A program made the translations under genes and the position numbers. From Gammaproteobacteria bacterium RBG_16_57_12 (GTDB lineage Bacteria; Pseudomonadota; Gammaproteobacteria; RBG-16-57-12): DNA of 8,018 nucleotides. Of this stretch, positions 1-6,891 are shown in pieces. Location: the NCBI GenBank assembly GCA_001801365.1, contig MGXL01000147.1, positions 1-8,018 on the forward strand, read 5' to 3'. The notes beneath the pieces are model-generated. The model made no database searches. It saw only the letters and a program-made list of their open reading frames with translations, and had not been told where the DNA came from. Position 1 is the stretch's first letter; each line of letters begins with the position of its first letter.

Positions 1-4
1 CTGT

Positions 5-29
5 CGGGGCAGGCATATATTCAGCCCCG
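5..29 (+). other. GC-rich hairpin upstream of mscL
   Basis: Bases 5-10 (CGGGGC) pair perfectly with 24-29 (GCCCCG), leaving a 13-nt AT-rich loop. The downstream stretch is only mildly T-rich (TGTTGTTACT), so this is not a convincing intrinsic terminator. It could end an upstream gene that lies outside the window or be chance. The loop also holds TATATT (16-21), which resembles a -10 box, but any matching -35 would fall outside the window. Confidence 0.25.
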
Positions 30-73
30 GTGTTGTTACTGGCCACGTACTCGAATGCTATGGAGGAAAAAAT

Positions 74-514
74 ATGATCGAAGAATTCAAGAAATTTGCT
101 CTCAAGGGCAATGTCGTCGATATGGCTGTCGGTATCATCATCGGTGCGGCCTTCGGCAAGATCGTCAGCTCTCTGGTCGGTGATGTACTGATGCCGCCCA
201 TCGGGATGCTCGTGGGTAATGTCGATTTCAGCCAGCTCTATGTAAATCTGAGCAGCACCACCTATGAGTCGCTGGCCAAGGCGCAGGAGGCGGGTGCGCC
301 GGTGATCAAGTATGGTGCATTTATCAACACCCTGCTGGATTTCGTGATCGTGGCATTTGCCATTTTCATGGCCATCAAGGCGCTGAATACTCTGAGGAAG
401 AAAGAAAAGGCGGCACCGGCCGCGGCGCCTAGTATCAGGAAATGCACCGAGTGCCTGTCGGAAATCCCGATAGCCGCCAGGCGCTGCGCCCATTGCGCCT
501 CACCGCAGAGCTGA
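74..514 (+). CDS. mscL: Large-conductance mechanosensitive channel MscL with zinc-ribbon-like tail
   Basis: MscL is a homopentameric inner-membrane channel that opens under membrane tension and releases solutes during hypo-osmotic shock. The 146-residue product has the family's N-terminal amphipathic helix (about residues 1-13), TM1 (about 14-44, containing GNVVDMAVG and [13 protein letters not shown]), a periplasmic loop (about 45-75) and TM2 (about 76-104, containing [15 protein letters not shown]). These match E. coli MscL (136 aa) closely. The ATG at 74 is preceded by a strong Shine-Dalgarno sequence (GGAGG, 62-66). The tail is unusual. After a basic and Ala/Pro-rich linker (about 108-121), four cysteines (C124, C127, C138, C141) form CxxC-10-CxxC, a zinc-ribbon-like arrangement, where E. 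coli has a cytoplasmic helix bundle. I recall similar tails in some other MscL proteins, but metal binding here is inference. The gene appears to stand alone, with a separate promoter candidate for mnmG downstream. Confidence 0.96.
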   Translation: MIEEFKKFALKGNVVDMAVGIIIGAAFGKIVSSLVGDVLMPPIGMLVGNVDFSQLYVNLSSTTYESLAKAQEAGAPVIKYGAFINTLLDFVIVAFAIFMAIKALNTLRKKEKAAPAAAPSIRKCTECLSEIPIAARRCAHCASPQS

Positions 515-524
515 CCGATCAAGC

Positions 525-540
525 TGTTTCACGGGGATAT
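525..540 (+). promoter_or_regulatory. Half-site resembling parS (ParB binding sequence)
   Basis: The bases TGTTTCACGGGGATAT match the parS consensus TGTTTCACGTGAAACA at the first nine positions and at 11 of 16 overall. The right half is degenerate, so the palindrome is not complete. The site lies 11 nt past the mscL stop, in non-coding DNA upstream of mnmG and in the same locus as parAB, where parS sites often lie. ParB normally needs both half-sites for loading, so this is a candidate decayed or half site only. Confidence 0.25.
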
Positions 541-566
541 CTCTCGGGAGGCCCATCCCATTTTTA
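534..566 (+). terminator. Weak terminator-like hairpin after mscL
   Basis: GGGAT (534-538) pairs with ATCCC (555-559), and within the loop CTC (541-543) can pair with GAG (548-550). The stem is followed by ATTTTTA (560-566). The arrangement of hairpin then T-run suits an intrinsic terminator for mscL. However, the stem is only 5 bp with a large loop, and it overlaps the half parS-like sequence. Confidence 0.3.
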
Positions 567-595
567 TTGGCCAAGCCATTGTTTTATCGTAAAAT
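567..595 (+). promoter_or_regulatory. Candidate sigma70 promoter for mnmG
   Basis: TTGGCC (567-572, 4 of 6 to the -35 consensus) is separated by exactly 17 nt from TAAAAT (590-595, 5 of 6 to the -10 consensus). Transcription would begin near 602, giving a leader of roughly 26 nt before the mnmG ATG. The position directly upstream of mnmG and after a terminator-like hairpin supports the call. There is no experimental support. Confidence 0.5.
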
Positions 596-627
596 GCCCG
601 GTTACTTTGGAAAAAGTGTGCGGGCGT

Positions 628-2514
628 ATGTTTTATCAGGACAAATTCGATGTCATCGTCGTGGGCGGTGGCCATGCCGGAACCGAGGCGGCCCTGGCGG
701 CGGCCCGTCTGGGTTGCCGTACCCTGCTGTTGACCCACAATATCGAAACCCTGGGGCAGATGTCGTGTAATCCGGCCATTGGTGGGATCGGCAAGGGGCA
801 TCTGGTCAAGGAGGTGGATGCCCTGGGCGGGCTGATGGCGCGGGCCATCGACAGGGCCGGTATCCAGTTCCGGATCCTCAATGCCAGCAAGGGCCCGGCG
901 GTGCGCGCCACCCGCGCCCAGGCCGACCGGATGCTGTATCGCCAGGCGGTACGCACAGTCCTGGAAAATACCCCCCATCTCACCCTGTTTCAGCAACCGG
1001 TGGTGGACCTGATCATCGAGGGTGAACGGGTTGCGGGCGTGCTTACCCAGATGGGCATGAAATACCGCGCCCCGGCCGTCGTGCTGACCGTCGGCACCTT
1101 CCTGGCCGGGAAGATGCATATCGGTCTGGAAAATTATGAAGGCGGGCGCGCCGGCGATCCGCCCGCCAATGCCCTGGCGCGGCGGCTGCGCGAATTACCC
1201 TTTCGCGTCGCCCGCCTCAAGACCGGCACCCCGCCGCGCATCGATGGTCGTACCATTGATTTTACGGTACTGGAGGAACAGCGTGGCGATGAGCCGGTGC
1301 CCGTGTTTTCCTATCTGGGCAATGCCCGGGAGCATCCGCGGCAGATCAGCTGCTTTATCACCACCACCAATGAGCGCACCCACGAGATTATCCGCCGCGG
1401 CATGGATCGCTCTCCTTTGTACACCGGGGTGATCGAAGGGGTGGGGCCGCGCTATTGCCCGTCCATTGAAGACAAGGTGGTGCGCTTTGCCGACAAAAGC
1501 AGCCATCAGATTTTTGTGGAGCCGGAAGGGCTGACTACTCACGAGGTCTATCCCAATGGTATTTCCACCAGCCTGCCCTTTGATGTGCAATATGAGCTGG
1601 TCCGCTCCATGAAGGGTTTCGAGCGCGCCCACATCACCCGGCCCGGTTATGCCATCGAATATGATTTTTTCGATCCGCGCGATCTGCGCAGCAGCCTGGA
1701 AACCAGATACCTGCCGGGGCTGTTTTTCGCCGGGCAGATCAACGGCACCACCGGCTATGAAGAGGCCGCCGCCCAGGGCCTGCTCGCCGGCATGAATGCC
1801 GCCTTGCAGGTGCAGGAAAAGGAACCGTGGTGCCCGCGCCGCGATGAGGCCTATGCGGGGGTGCTGATCGATGACCTGATCACGCGCGGCACCCAGGAAC
1901 CCTATCGCATGTTCACCTCGCGTGCGGAGTATCGCCTGATGCTGCGCGAGGACAATGCCGATCTGCGCCTCACCCCCAAGGGGCGCGAGCTCGGCCTGGT
2001 CGATGATGAACGCTGGCGCGTCTTCGAGACCAAGCGCGAGGCGGTGGAGCGCGAACGCCAACGCCTGCGCGCGACCTGGCTCACGCCGCAGAAGATTCCG
2101 CCTGCCGAGGCGCTGCGCCTGTTCGGCCAGCCCCTGACGCGCGAATACAGTCTGGAAGATTTGCTGCGCCGTCCCGAGGTGAGTTATCAGGCGCTGTGCG
2201 AACTGGAGGCCTCGGGTGCGTGCGTCACTGACCCGGTGGTGGCGGAGCAGGTGGAGATCCAGGTCAAATACGCCGGATATATCGAGCGCCAGCACCAGGA
2301 GATCGAACGCCAGCGCCGTTATGAAGAGCTGTGCATCCCGGATGAAATCCATTACCGGAATGTGCGCGGCTTATCCGCCGAAGTGTGTCAGAAACTGGAA
2401 GCCCAGCGGCCGGCCACCCTGGGACAGGCGGCGCGGATTCCGGGCGTGACACCGGCGGCGATATCGCTGCTGCTGGTGCATGTCAAAAAGAGCCGTGTGG
2501 CGGGGCACTCGTAA
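628..2514 (+). CDS. mnmG: tRNA uridine-5-carboxymethylaminomethyl modification enzyme MnmG (GidA)
   Basis: MnmG is an FAD-dependent enzyme that, with MnmE, installs the (carboxymethyl)aminomethyl group at C5 of wobble uridine U34 in certain tRNAs, using methylene-tetrahydrofolate and NADH. The 628-residue product is nearly the length of E. coli MnmG (629). It starts [18 protein letters not shown], with the dinucleotide-binding GGGHAG at 13-18. The two catalytically important cysteines fall at the E. coli positions: C47 (in SCNPAIGG) and C277 (in [12 protein letters not shown]). The second GidA signature, [17 protein letters not shown], is at 369-385, and the C-terminal MnmE/tRNA-binding region ends in [16 protein letters not shown]. 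The frame stays open upstream to an ATG at 442 inside mscL, but homology places the start at 628. The Shine-Dalgarno sequence there is weak. The stop overlaps the rsmG start (TAATG), implying coupled translation. MnmE is not encoded in this window. Confidence 0.98.
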   Translation: MFYQDKFDVIVVGGGHAGTEAALAAARLGCRTLLLTHNIETLGQMSCNPAIGGIGKGHLVKEVDALGGLMARAIDRAGIQFRILNASKGPAVRATRAQADRMLYRQAVRTVLENTPHLTLFQQPVVDLIIEGERVAGVLTQMGMKYRAPAVVLTVGTFLAGKMHIGLENYEGGRAGDPPANALARRLRELPFRVARLKTGTPPRIDGRTIDFTVLEEQRGDEPVPVFSYLGNAREHPRQISCFITTTNERTHEIIRRGMDRSPLYTGVIEGVGPRYCPSIEDKVVRFADKSSHQIFVEPEGLTTHEVYPNGISTSLPFDVQYELVRSMKGFERAHITRPGYAIEYDFFDPRDLRSSLETRYLPGLFFAGQINGTTGYEEAAAQGLLAGMNAALQVQEKEPWCPRRDEAYAGVLIDDLITRGTQEPYRMFTSRAEYRLMLREDNADLRLTPKGRELGLVDDERWRVFETKREAVERERQRLRATWLTPQKIPPAEALRLFGQPLTREYSLEDLLRRPEVSYQALCELEASGACVTDPVVAEQVEIQVKYAGYIERQHQEIERQRRYEELCIPDEIHYRNVRGLSAEVCQKLEAQRPATLGQAARIPGVTPAAISLLLVHVKKSRVAGHS

Positions 2515-3143
2515 TGTCATCGCTGGAACGGCTGCTAAAAGATGGAGCTACCGGCCTCGGTCTGAGTCTCACCGATGAACAGAGCGCTGCCCTGCTGCAC
2601 TATGTGCAACTGCTCGAAAAATGGAGCCGTACCTATAACCTCACCTCGGTCCGTGATCCCCGGCTGATCGTGACACGCCACCTGCTGGACAGCCTGTCGG
2701 TAGCGCCTTATTTGCAGGGATCATCCATCGTGGATGTCGGTACCGGTGGTGGTCTGCCGGGCATACCCCTGGCCCTGGTCAGTCCGGCGCGCGAGTTCGT
2801 GCTGCTGGACAGTAATCGCAAGAAAACCCGCTTTGTCACCCAGGCGGCTATCGAGCTGGGGCTGAAAAACGTGGCCGTGGTGCATGCCCGTGCGGGCACC
2901 TACAAACCCGGGCGGCTGTTTGATACCGTCATCTCCCGCGCCTTTTCCTCCCTGCGGGAGATGCTGTCGCACGCCGGTCATCTGTGCTCCCCCGAGGGTG
3001 TATTGCTGGCCATGAAGGGGGTGTATCCTGAAGAGGAGTTACAGGACTTGCCGACGGACTACCGGATCAGGCAGGTGATCGCCCTCGCGGTGCCGGGCGA
3101 GCCAGGGGCGCGGCATCTGGTAATGATGGAGCATGCGCGCTGA
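2514..3143 (+). CDS. rsmG: 16S rRNA (guanine527-N7)-methyltransferase RsmG (GidB)
   Basis: RsmG methylates N7 of G527 in the 530 loop of 16S rRNA using S-adenosylmethionine. In several species, loss of the enzyme gives low-level streptomycin resistance. The product has 209 residues, against 207 in E. coli. The Rossmann-fold SAM-binding motif VDVGTGGGLPGIP is at 73-85, the acidic strand-2 end LLDS at 97-100, and the family motif ISRAFSSL at 140-147. The conserved N-terminal WSRTYNLTSVRD (37-48) and RHLLDSL (55-61) also match. The frame is open upstream, but the ATG at 2514 aligns with the E. coli N-terminus and overlaps the mnmG stop by one base (TAATG), which is typical of coupled genes. No promoter is needed between the two. 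The third glycine in GTGGG replaces the proline I recall in the E. coli motif. Confidence 0.97.
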   Translation: MSSLERLLKDGATGLGLSLTDEQSAALLHYVQLLEKWSRTYNLTSVRDPRLIVTRHLLDSLSVAPYLQGSSIVDVGTGGGLPGIPLALVSPAREFVLLDSNRKKTRFVTQAAIELGLKNVAVVHARAGTYKPGRLFDTVISRAFSSLREMLSHAGHLCSPEGVLLAMKGVYPEEELQDLPTDYRIRQVIALAVPGEPGARHLVMMEHAR

Positions 3144-3150
3144 CTGCGCT

Positions 3151-3167
3151 CGCGCTATGATGGCGCG
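3151..3167 (+). other. Perfect 5-bp GC hairpin between rsmG and parA
   Basis: CGCGC (3151-3155) pairs with GCGCG (3163-3167) across a 7-nt TATGATG loop, starting 7 nt after the rsmG stop. No T-run follows immediately; the nearest, TTTTTT at 3193-3198, is about 25 nt away. It is therefore not a canonical intrinsic terminator. It may moderate read-through or stabilise the 3' end of an mnmG-rsmG transcript. Chance is quite possible in GC-rich DNA. Confidence 0.3.
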
Positions 3168-3212
3168 GAGAACCTTTCAGAATAACCATCAGTTTTTTGA
3201 CTTGTAGGATGT

Positions 3213-4010
3213 ATGGCCAAAATAATCGCGGTTACCAACCAAAAGGGCGGGGTGGGTAAAACCACCACGAGCGTGAACCTGGCGTGTTCGCTGGCGGCAA
3301 CCAAGCGGCGGGTATTGCTGGCGGATATGGATCCGCAAGGCAATGCCACCATGGGCAGCGGTGTCAACAAGCATCAGATCGAATTCACCACCCTCGATGT
3401 GCTGGAGGGTGCCGATATTACCGAGGTAATCATTCGCCCCGACAACCTCAATTATGACGTGCTGCCCGCTAATGCCGATCTGACCGCTGCGGAAGTGACC
3501 CTGCTCACGGTGGAAAACCGCGAGCGCCGGTTGAAAGACGCCCTGGCCAGGGTGCAGGACCGCTACGATTTTATACTGATCGACTGTCCACCCACCCTGA
3601 ACATGCTGACGGTGAACGCCCTGGTGGCGGCGGACCAGGTGCTGATACCCATGCAGTGCGAGTATTATGCCCTGGAAGGATTGTCGGCGCTCATCAACAC
3701 CATCAGTCAAATCCAGGCCGCGCTGAATCCGCGACTGGAAATCGGCGGCCTGCTGCGCACCATGTATGACCCGCGCAATCGCCTGACCAGCGAAGTGAGC
3801 GAGCAGTTGAAGGAGCATTTCGGCGACAAGTTATTGCGCACGGTCATTCCACGCAATGTGCGCCTGGCGGAAGCGCCCAGTTATGGGTTGCCGGTACTGA
3901 TTTACGACAAGCCCTGCCAGGGGGCGCAGGCCTATCTGGCCCTGGCGGGGGAATTGCTGCGCCGTGAGCGCGGTGAGGCGGTGGCCGTTAACGATTACGA
4001 AATAGGATGA
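3213..4010 (+). CDS. parA: Chromosome partitioning ATPase ParA (Soj)
   Basis: ParA is a Walker-type ATPase that binds non-specific DNA as an ATP-bound dimer; ParB-parS complexes stimulate its hydrolysis, and this drives origin segregation. The 265-residue product opens with MAKIIAVTNQKGGVGKTTT. The deviant Walker A motif KGGVGKTT is at 11-18 with both lysines (K11, K16). The A' motif is DMDPQGN (D40), and Walker B is FILIDCPP (D124). The C-terminal family motif RNVRLAEAPSYGLPV is also present. It lacks the N-terminal HTH extension of plasmid P1-type ParA, so it is the short chromosomal type. The start is fixed by the conserved N-terminus. The AGGA at 3206-3209 is only 3 nt from the ATG, which is short and suggests modest initiation. 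parB follows after 4 nt, with its Shine-Dalgarno sequence inside the end of parA. No convincing promoter is visible just upstream, so read-through from mnmG-rsmG is likely. Confidence 0.96.
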   Translation: MAKIIAVTNQKGGVGKTTTSVNLACSLAATKRRVLLADMDPQGNATMGSGVNKHQIEFTTLDVLEGADITEVIIRPDNLNYDVLPANADLTAAEVTLLTVENRERRLKDALARVQDRYDFILIDCPPTLNMLTVNALVAADQVLIPMQCEYYALEGLSALINTISQIQAALNPRLEIGGLLRTMYDPRNRLTSEVSEQLKEHFGDKLLRTVIPRNVRLAEAPSYGLPVLIYDKPCQGAQAYLALAGELLRRERGEAVAVNDYEIG

Positions 4011-4014
4011 TGCC

Positions 4015-4917
4015 ATGGTTGTGAAAAAACGAGGGTTGGGGCGCGGTCTGGATGCCTTGCTGAGCGGTGTGCAGGCGCATAAGACGGCAGGCCAGGAGAC
4101 ATCAGCTGCTGCCGGTGCGCCGGTAACAGACAAGGACGGCAGCCTGCGTCATATGCCCATAGAACTGATCCGTCCCGGCAAATATCAGCCGCGAATCGAT
4201 ATGCATAACGAGTCGCTGGAAGAACTGGCCGCTTCCATCCGTGCCCAGGGTGTCGTGCAACCCATTGTCGTGCGGCCGCTGGCCGAAACGGGCAAGTACG
4301 AAATCATCGCCGGCGAACGGCGCTGGCGCGCCTCACAGCTGGCGGGGCTGCATGAAATCCCGGCCCTGATCCGCGATGTGCCCGACGAGGCGGCCATCGC
4401 CATGGCGCTGATCGAGAATATCCAGCGTGAAAACCTCAATCCCATTGAAGAAGCGGGTGCTCTGCAGCGTCTGATCGATGAATTCGAAATGACGCATCAG
4501 GAAGCGGCCGAAGCGGTGGGCCGTTCCCGCGCGGCGGTATCCAATCTGTTACGCCTGCTCACCCTCAACGAAGATGTACGCCATCTGGTGGAACAGGGTA
4601 GTCTGGAAATGGGGCATGCCCGTGCCCTGCTGGCCCTGTCGGGCGATCAGCAAAGCAAGACGGCGCGCGATGTGGCGGCCAAGGGTCTGTCGGTGCGCGA
4701 GACCGAACAACTGGTGCGACGTCTCGGCCAGGCGCCGGATAAGAACGAGGCGGCGTTAACCAAGGCGGATCCGAATATCCAGCGCCTGGAGCAGGACCTG
4801 GCCGAACGCCTCGGCGCCAAGGTGATTTTCCAGCACGGCGCCAAGGGCAATGGCCGTCTGGTGATACATTACACCAACCTCGACGAGCTGGACGGCATAC
4901 TGGCGCATATTCAATAG
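4015..4917 (+). CDS. parB: Chromosome partitioning protein ParB (Spo0J), parS-binding CTPase
   Basis: ParB binds parS, spreads along DNA as a CTP-dependent sliding clamp and stimulates ParA. The 300-residue product has the family's N-terminal signature KKRGLGRGLDALL (4-16), which includes the ParA-stimulating region. A variable linker follows, then the N-terminal CTPase domain with VVQPIVVRP (80-88), the CTP-binding GERRWRA (100-106) and ENIQREN (134-140). A helix-turn-helix spans about 160-182 (MTHQEAAEAVGRSRAAVSNLL). The C-terminal dimerisation domain lies at about 250-300. The length is typical of chromosomal ParB. The ATG at 4015 has AGGA (4004-4007) seven bases upstream, within the last codons of parA, so the two are co-translated. 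No full parS palindrome is seen in this window, only a half-like site at 525-540. Confidence 0.96.
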   Translation: MVVKKRGLGRGLDALLSGVQAHKTAGQETSAAAGAPVTDKDGSLRHMPIELIRPGKYQPRIDMHNESLEELAASIRAQGVVQPIVVRPLAETGKYEIIAGERRWRASQLAGLHEIPALIRDVPDEAAIAMALIENIQRENLNPIEEAGALQRLIDEFEMTHQEAAEAVGRSRAAVSNLLRLLTLNEDVRHLVEQGSLEMGHARALLALSGDQQSKTARDVAAKGLSVRETEQLVRRLGQAPDKNEAALTKADPNIQRLEQDLAERLGAKVIFQHGAKGNGRLVIHYTNLDELDGILAHIQ

Positions 4918-4933
4918 CCCAGTGCTTTGCCGG

Positions 4934-4953
4934 GATGATCGAGGATGATCGAG
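4934..4953 (+). repeat. Perfect 10-bp tandem direct repeat upstream of the atp promoter
   Basis: The decamer GATGATCGAG occurs twice back to back (4934-4943 and 4944-4953), with period-10 identity starting one base earlier at 4933. The repeat ends 5 nt before the -35 box at 4959. A spacing of 10 bp places both copies on nearly the same face of the helix, as seen in activator or repressor half-sites. Each copy contains GATC. The function is unknown, and a chance duplication is possible. Confidence 0.6.
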
Positions 4954-4958
4954 AGCGT

Positions 4959-4987
4959 TTGACCTGCGTACAAAGCTGTCTTATACT
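4959..4987 (+). promoter_or_regulatory. Sigma70-type promoter of the atp operon
   Basis: TTGACC (4959-4964, 5 of 6 to consensus) is followed after exactly 17 nt by TATACT (4982-4987, 5 of 6). Transcription would start near 4994, giving a leader of about 38 nt before the ATG at 5032. It sits in the only sizeable gap between parB and the first atp gene, which is where the operon promoter is expected. It is the best promoter match I found in the window. Confidence 0.8.
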
Positions 4988-5031
4988 GCCCGCCGCGAAA
5001 GTGGATCGTACGCCGGAATTCGGAGTTTCCC

Positions 5032-5247
5032 ATGTCCACTCAGCAAAAAAACCGCAAGATAAATACCCTGCTCATCGGCGTTGGCACCATGCTGACCTCC
5101 ATGATCGCCGCAGGCTTTCTGCTGGGGTATGGGCTTGACTGGTGGTTGGGCACACAGCCGATTTTCATGCTGGTGCTGGGAGGGCTGGGCTTTATCGGCG
5201 GCCTGCTGAAGGTTTACAAGCTTTTGACTCATCCAGGCCTCTTTTGA
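5032..5247 (+). CDS. atpZ: AtpZ-type small membrane protein (ATPase_gene1 family)
   Basis: This 71-residue protein has a short polar N-terminus and two predicted membrane helices (about 11-34 and 43-64). Between them is the motif GYGLDWWLGTQP (32-43), followed by a glycine-rich second helix, GGLGFIGGLLKVYKL. The pattern LGxxLDxxLGTxP, then a Gly-rich helix, then xVYKL is that of the F0F1-ATPase subunit / ATPase_gene1 family (AtpZ). Members sit at the head of atp operons and in Bacillus are associated with AtpI in Mg2+ handling and ATP synthase assembly. GGAG (5022-5025) lies 6 nt before the ATG. It is the first gene after the operon promoter and overlaps atpI by 4 nt. Databases may label it 'AtpI' or 'F0F1 assembly protein'. 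The family assignment is fairly secure; the exact function is not. Confidence 0.8.
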   Translation: MSTQQKNRKINTLLIGVGTMLTSMIAAGFLLGYGLDWWLGTQPIFMLVLGGLGFIGGLLKVYKLLTHPGLF

Positions 5248-5621
5248 ACTCGGCAGTACGCGATATTCGAGACCGGACCCGCAAGCTGATCGGGTGGCAA
5301 CTGTTCGCGGGCGTGGTGGTGGCGCTGGTTTTCTGGCTGTTCTTCGGCGGGTGGTGGAGCGCCCTGTCTTCCCTGGGAGGATGCCTGGTCAGCGTGGCTA
5401 TCGCCATGTTGTTAAGTCGTGGTGTGCGCAAGGCCAGTGAAGTGGCGCTTCACGATCAGAAAAAAAGCATGCTCATCCTTTATATCGGAGCTGTGCAGCG
5501 ATTCATCCTGATCGGCGTGCTGTTTGCCCTGGGGATCGCGGCCATCAAGTTCGAACCGCTGGCGATGTTTGCGGGATTTGCATCGGCACAATTGAGTTAT
5601 TTGATAAACGCGCGTGGCTGA
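5244..5621 (+). CDS. atpI: ATP synthase protein I (AtpI), c-ring assembly factor
   Basis: AtpI is a small non-structural membrane protein encoded at the head of many atp operons and implicated in c-ring assembly. From the TTG at 5244 the product is 125 residues, about the length of E. coli AtpI. The basic N-terminus (RDIRDRTRKL) is followed by four hydrophobic segments at about 15-34, 38-57, 78-100 and 104-121. A charged loop, SRGVRKASEVALHDQKK, lies between the second and third. I chose the TTG because it overlaps the upstream stop (TTGA, 5244-5247) and has AGG (5235-5237) six bases before it. The only upstream ATG in frame (5142) would overlap the previous gene by over 100 nt and add a non-membrane, family-unlike segment. 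Sequence conservation in this family is low, so the call rests on position, topology and length. Confidence 0.82.
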   Translation: MNSAVRDIRDRTRKLIGWQLFAGVVVALVFWLFFGGWWSALSSLGGCLVSVAIAMLLSRGVRKASEVALHDQKKSMLILYIGAVQRFILIGVLFALGIAAIKFEPLAMFAGFASAQLSYLINARG

Positions 5622-5634
5622 CACGCTGTACACT

Positions 5635-6497
<863 letters not shown>

Positions 6498-6545
6498 GAT
6501 TTTCGGGTTTAATGTTTTATTTTTTAGCTTGAAGGAGAGTAGACA
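6498..6545 (+). promoter_or_regulatory. T-rich translation initiation region of atpE
   Basis: The 48 nt between atpB and atpE are strikingly T-rich: 20 of the 36 bases at 6498-6533 are T, against a GC-rich background. The stretch leads into the Shine-Dalgarno sequence GAAGGAGAG, whose GGAG (6534-6537) lies 8 nt before the ATG. In E. coli, a U-rich stretch upstream of the atpE Shine-Dalgarno sequence enhances translation so that subunit c is made in excess. This looks like the same device; the role here is inferred. Confidence 0.55.
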
Positions 6546-6842
6546 ATGACTGAAGCAACACTGGCGATGATTTATTCCTACACCGCGGTGGGCGTGGGCG
6601 TGATATTGGCCGCCGCAGGTTTGGGTTCCGCAATCGGTTGGGGCCTGATCTGCGCCAAGACCCTGGAAGGCATCGCGCGTCAGCCTGAAATGCGTCCGGC
6701 CCTGATGACCAACATGTTCATCTTCGCCGGCCTGATGGAATCATTCCCGTTCATCATCCTGGCATTCGCCATGTGGTTCCTGTTTGCCAATCCGTTTGTC
6801 GGCGCGCTGCAGAGTGCGTTGGCCACGGTGGGTGCGCACTAA
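6546..6842 (+). CDS. atpE: F1Fo ATP synthase subunit c
   Basis: Subunit c forms the rotating membrane ring, and each copy carries one ion-binding carboxylate. The 98-residue product is longer than E. coli's 79, with extra residues mostly in a C-terminal extension after FANPFVGAL. Helix 1 (about 10-40) has the glycine-rich AAAGLGSAIGWGL. The polar loop contains the conserved ARQP (44-47) that contacts F1. Helix 2 (about 53-81) carries the carboxylate as E65 in GLMESFPF, where E. coli has Asp61. E65-S66 resembles the Na+-type Glu-Ser pair. However, W32 occupies the position of the Na+ ligand Gln32 of Ilyobacter, and Thr67 and Tyr70 are replaced by Phe and Ile, so proton coupling is most likely. 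The ATG at 6546 has a strong Shine-Dalgarno sequence and a T-rich leader. Confidence 0.97.
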   Translation: MTEATLAMIYSYTAVGVGVILAAAGLGSAIGWGLICAKTLEGIARQPEMRPALMTNMFIFAGLMESFPFIILAFAMWFLFANPFVGALQSALATVGAH

Positions 6843-6891
6843 GCGAGCATCTGGCAATCACCACTAAAGGTAAAGCCGAGAGGAAGGTAAA

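Noticed and set aside
442..627. Upstream extension of the mnmG frame to an ATG at 442, adding 62 residues
   Set aside because: It overlaps the mscL 3' end, and the extra residues have no counterpart in the MnmG family. The ATG at 628 gives [10 protein letters not shown], aligned with E. coli MnmG, and the right length.
515..627. oriC in the gap upstream of mnmG, as in E. coli
   Set aside because: The gap is only 113 nt, and I see no TTATCCACA-type DnaA boxes and no AT-rich 13-mer-like repeats.
1195..2352. Long minus-strand open frame of 385 codons inside mnmG
   Set aside because: It is antisense to a strongly conserved gene and its product resembles no family I recognise. GC-rich codon bias creates such shadows routinely.
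2385..2513. Upstream extension of the rsmG frame to an ATG at 2385
   Set aside because: It lies within the conserved C-terminal coding region of mnmG. The ATG at 2514 matches the family start and gives the typical TAATG overlap.
3197..3226. Possible sigma70 promoter TTGACT-N18-AATAAT near the parA start
   Set aside because: The -10 box would lie inside parA, so transcription would begin past the start codon and could not express full-length parA.
4424..4436. CGTGAAAAC inside parB as a parS half-site
   Set aside because: It breaks the parS palindrome and is explained by the codons for the conserved ENIQREN motif.
5142..5243. ATG at 5142 as an alternative atpI start
   Set aside because: It would overlap the AtpZ-type gene by over 100 nt and add a non-hydrophobic segment foreign to AtpI. 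The TTG at 5244 has a TTGA junction and a suitable AGG upstream.
5447..5462. CTTCACGATCA inside atpI as a parS-like site
   Set aside because: Only about half the parS positions match and neither half-site is intact; chance similarity in coding sequence.
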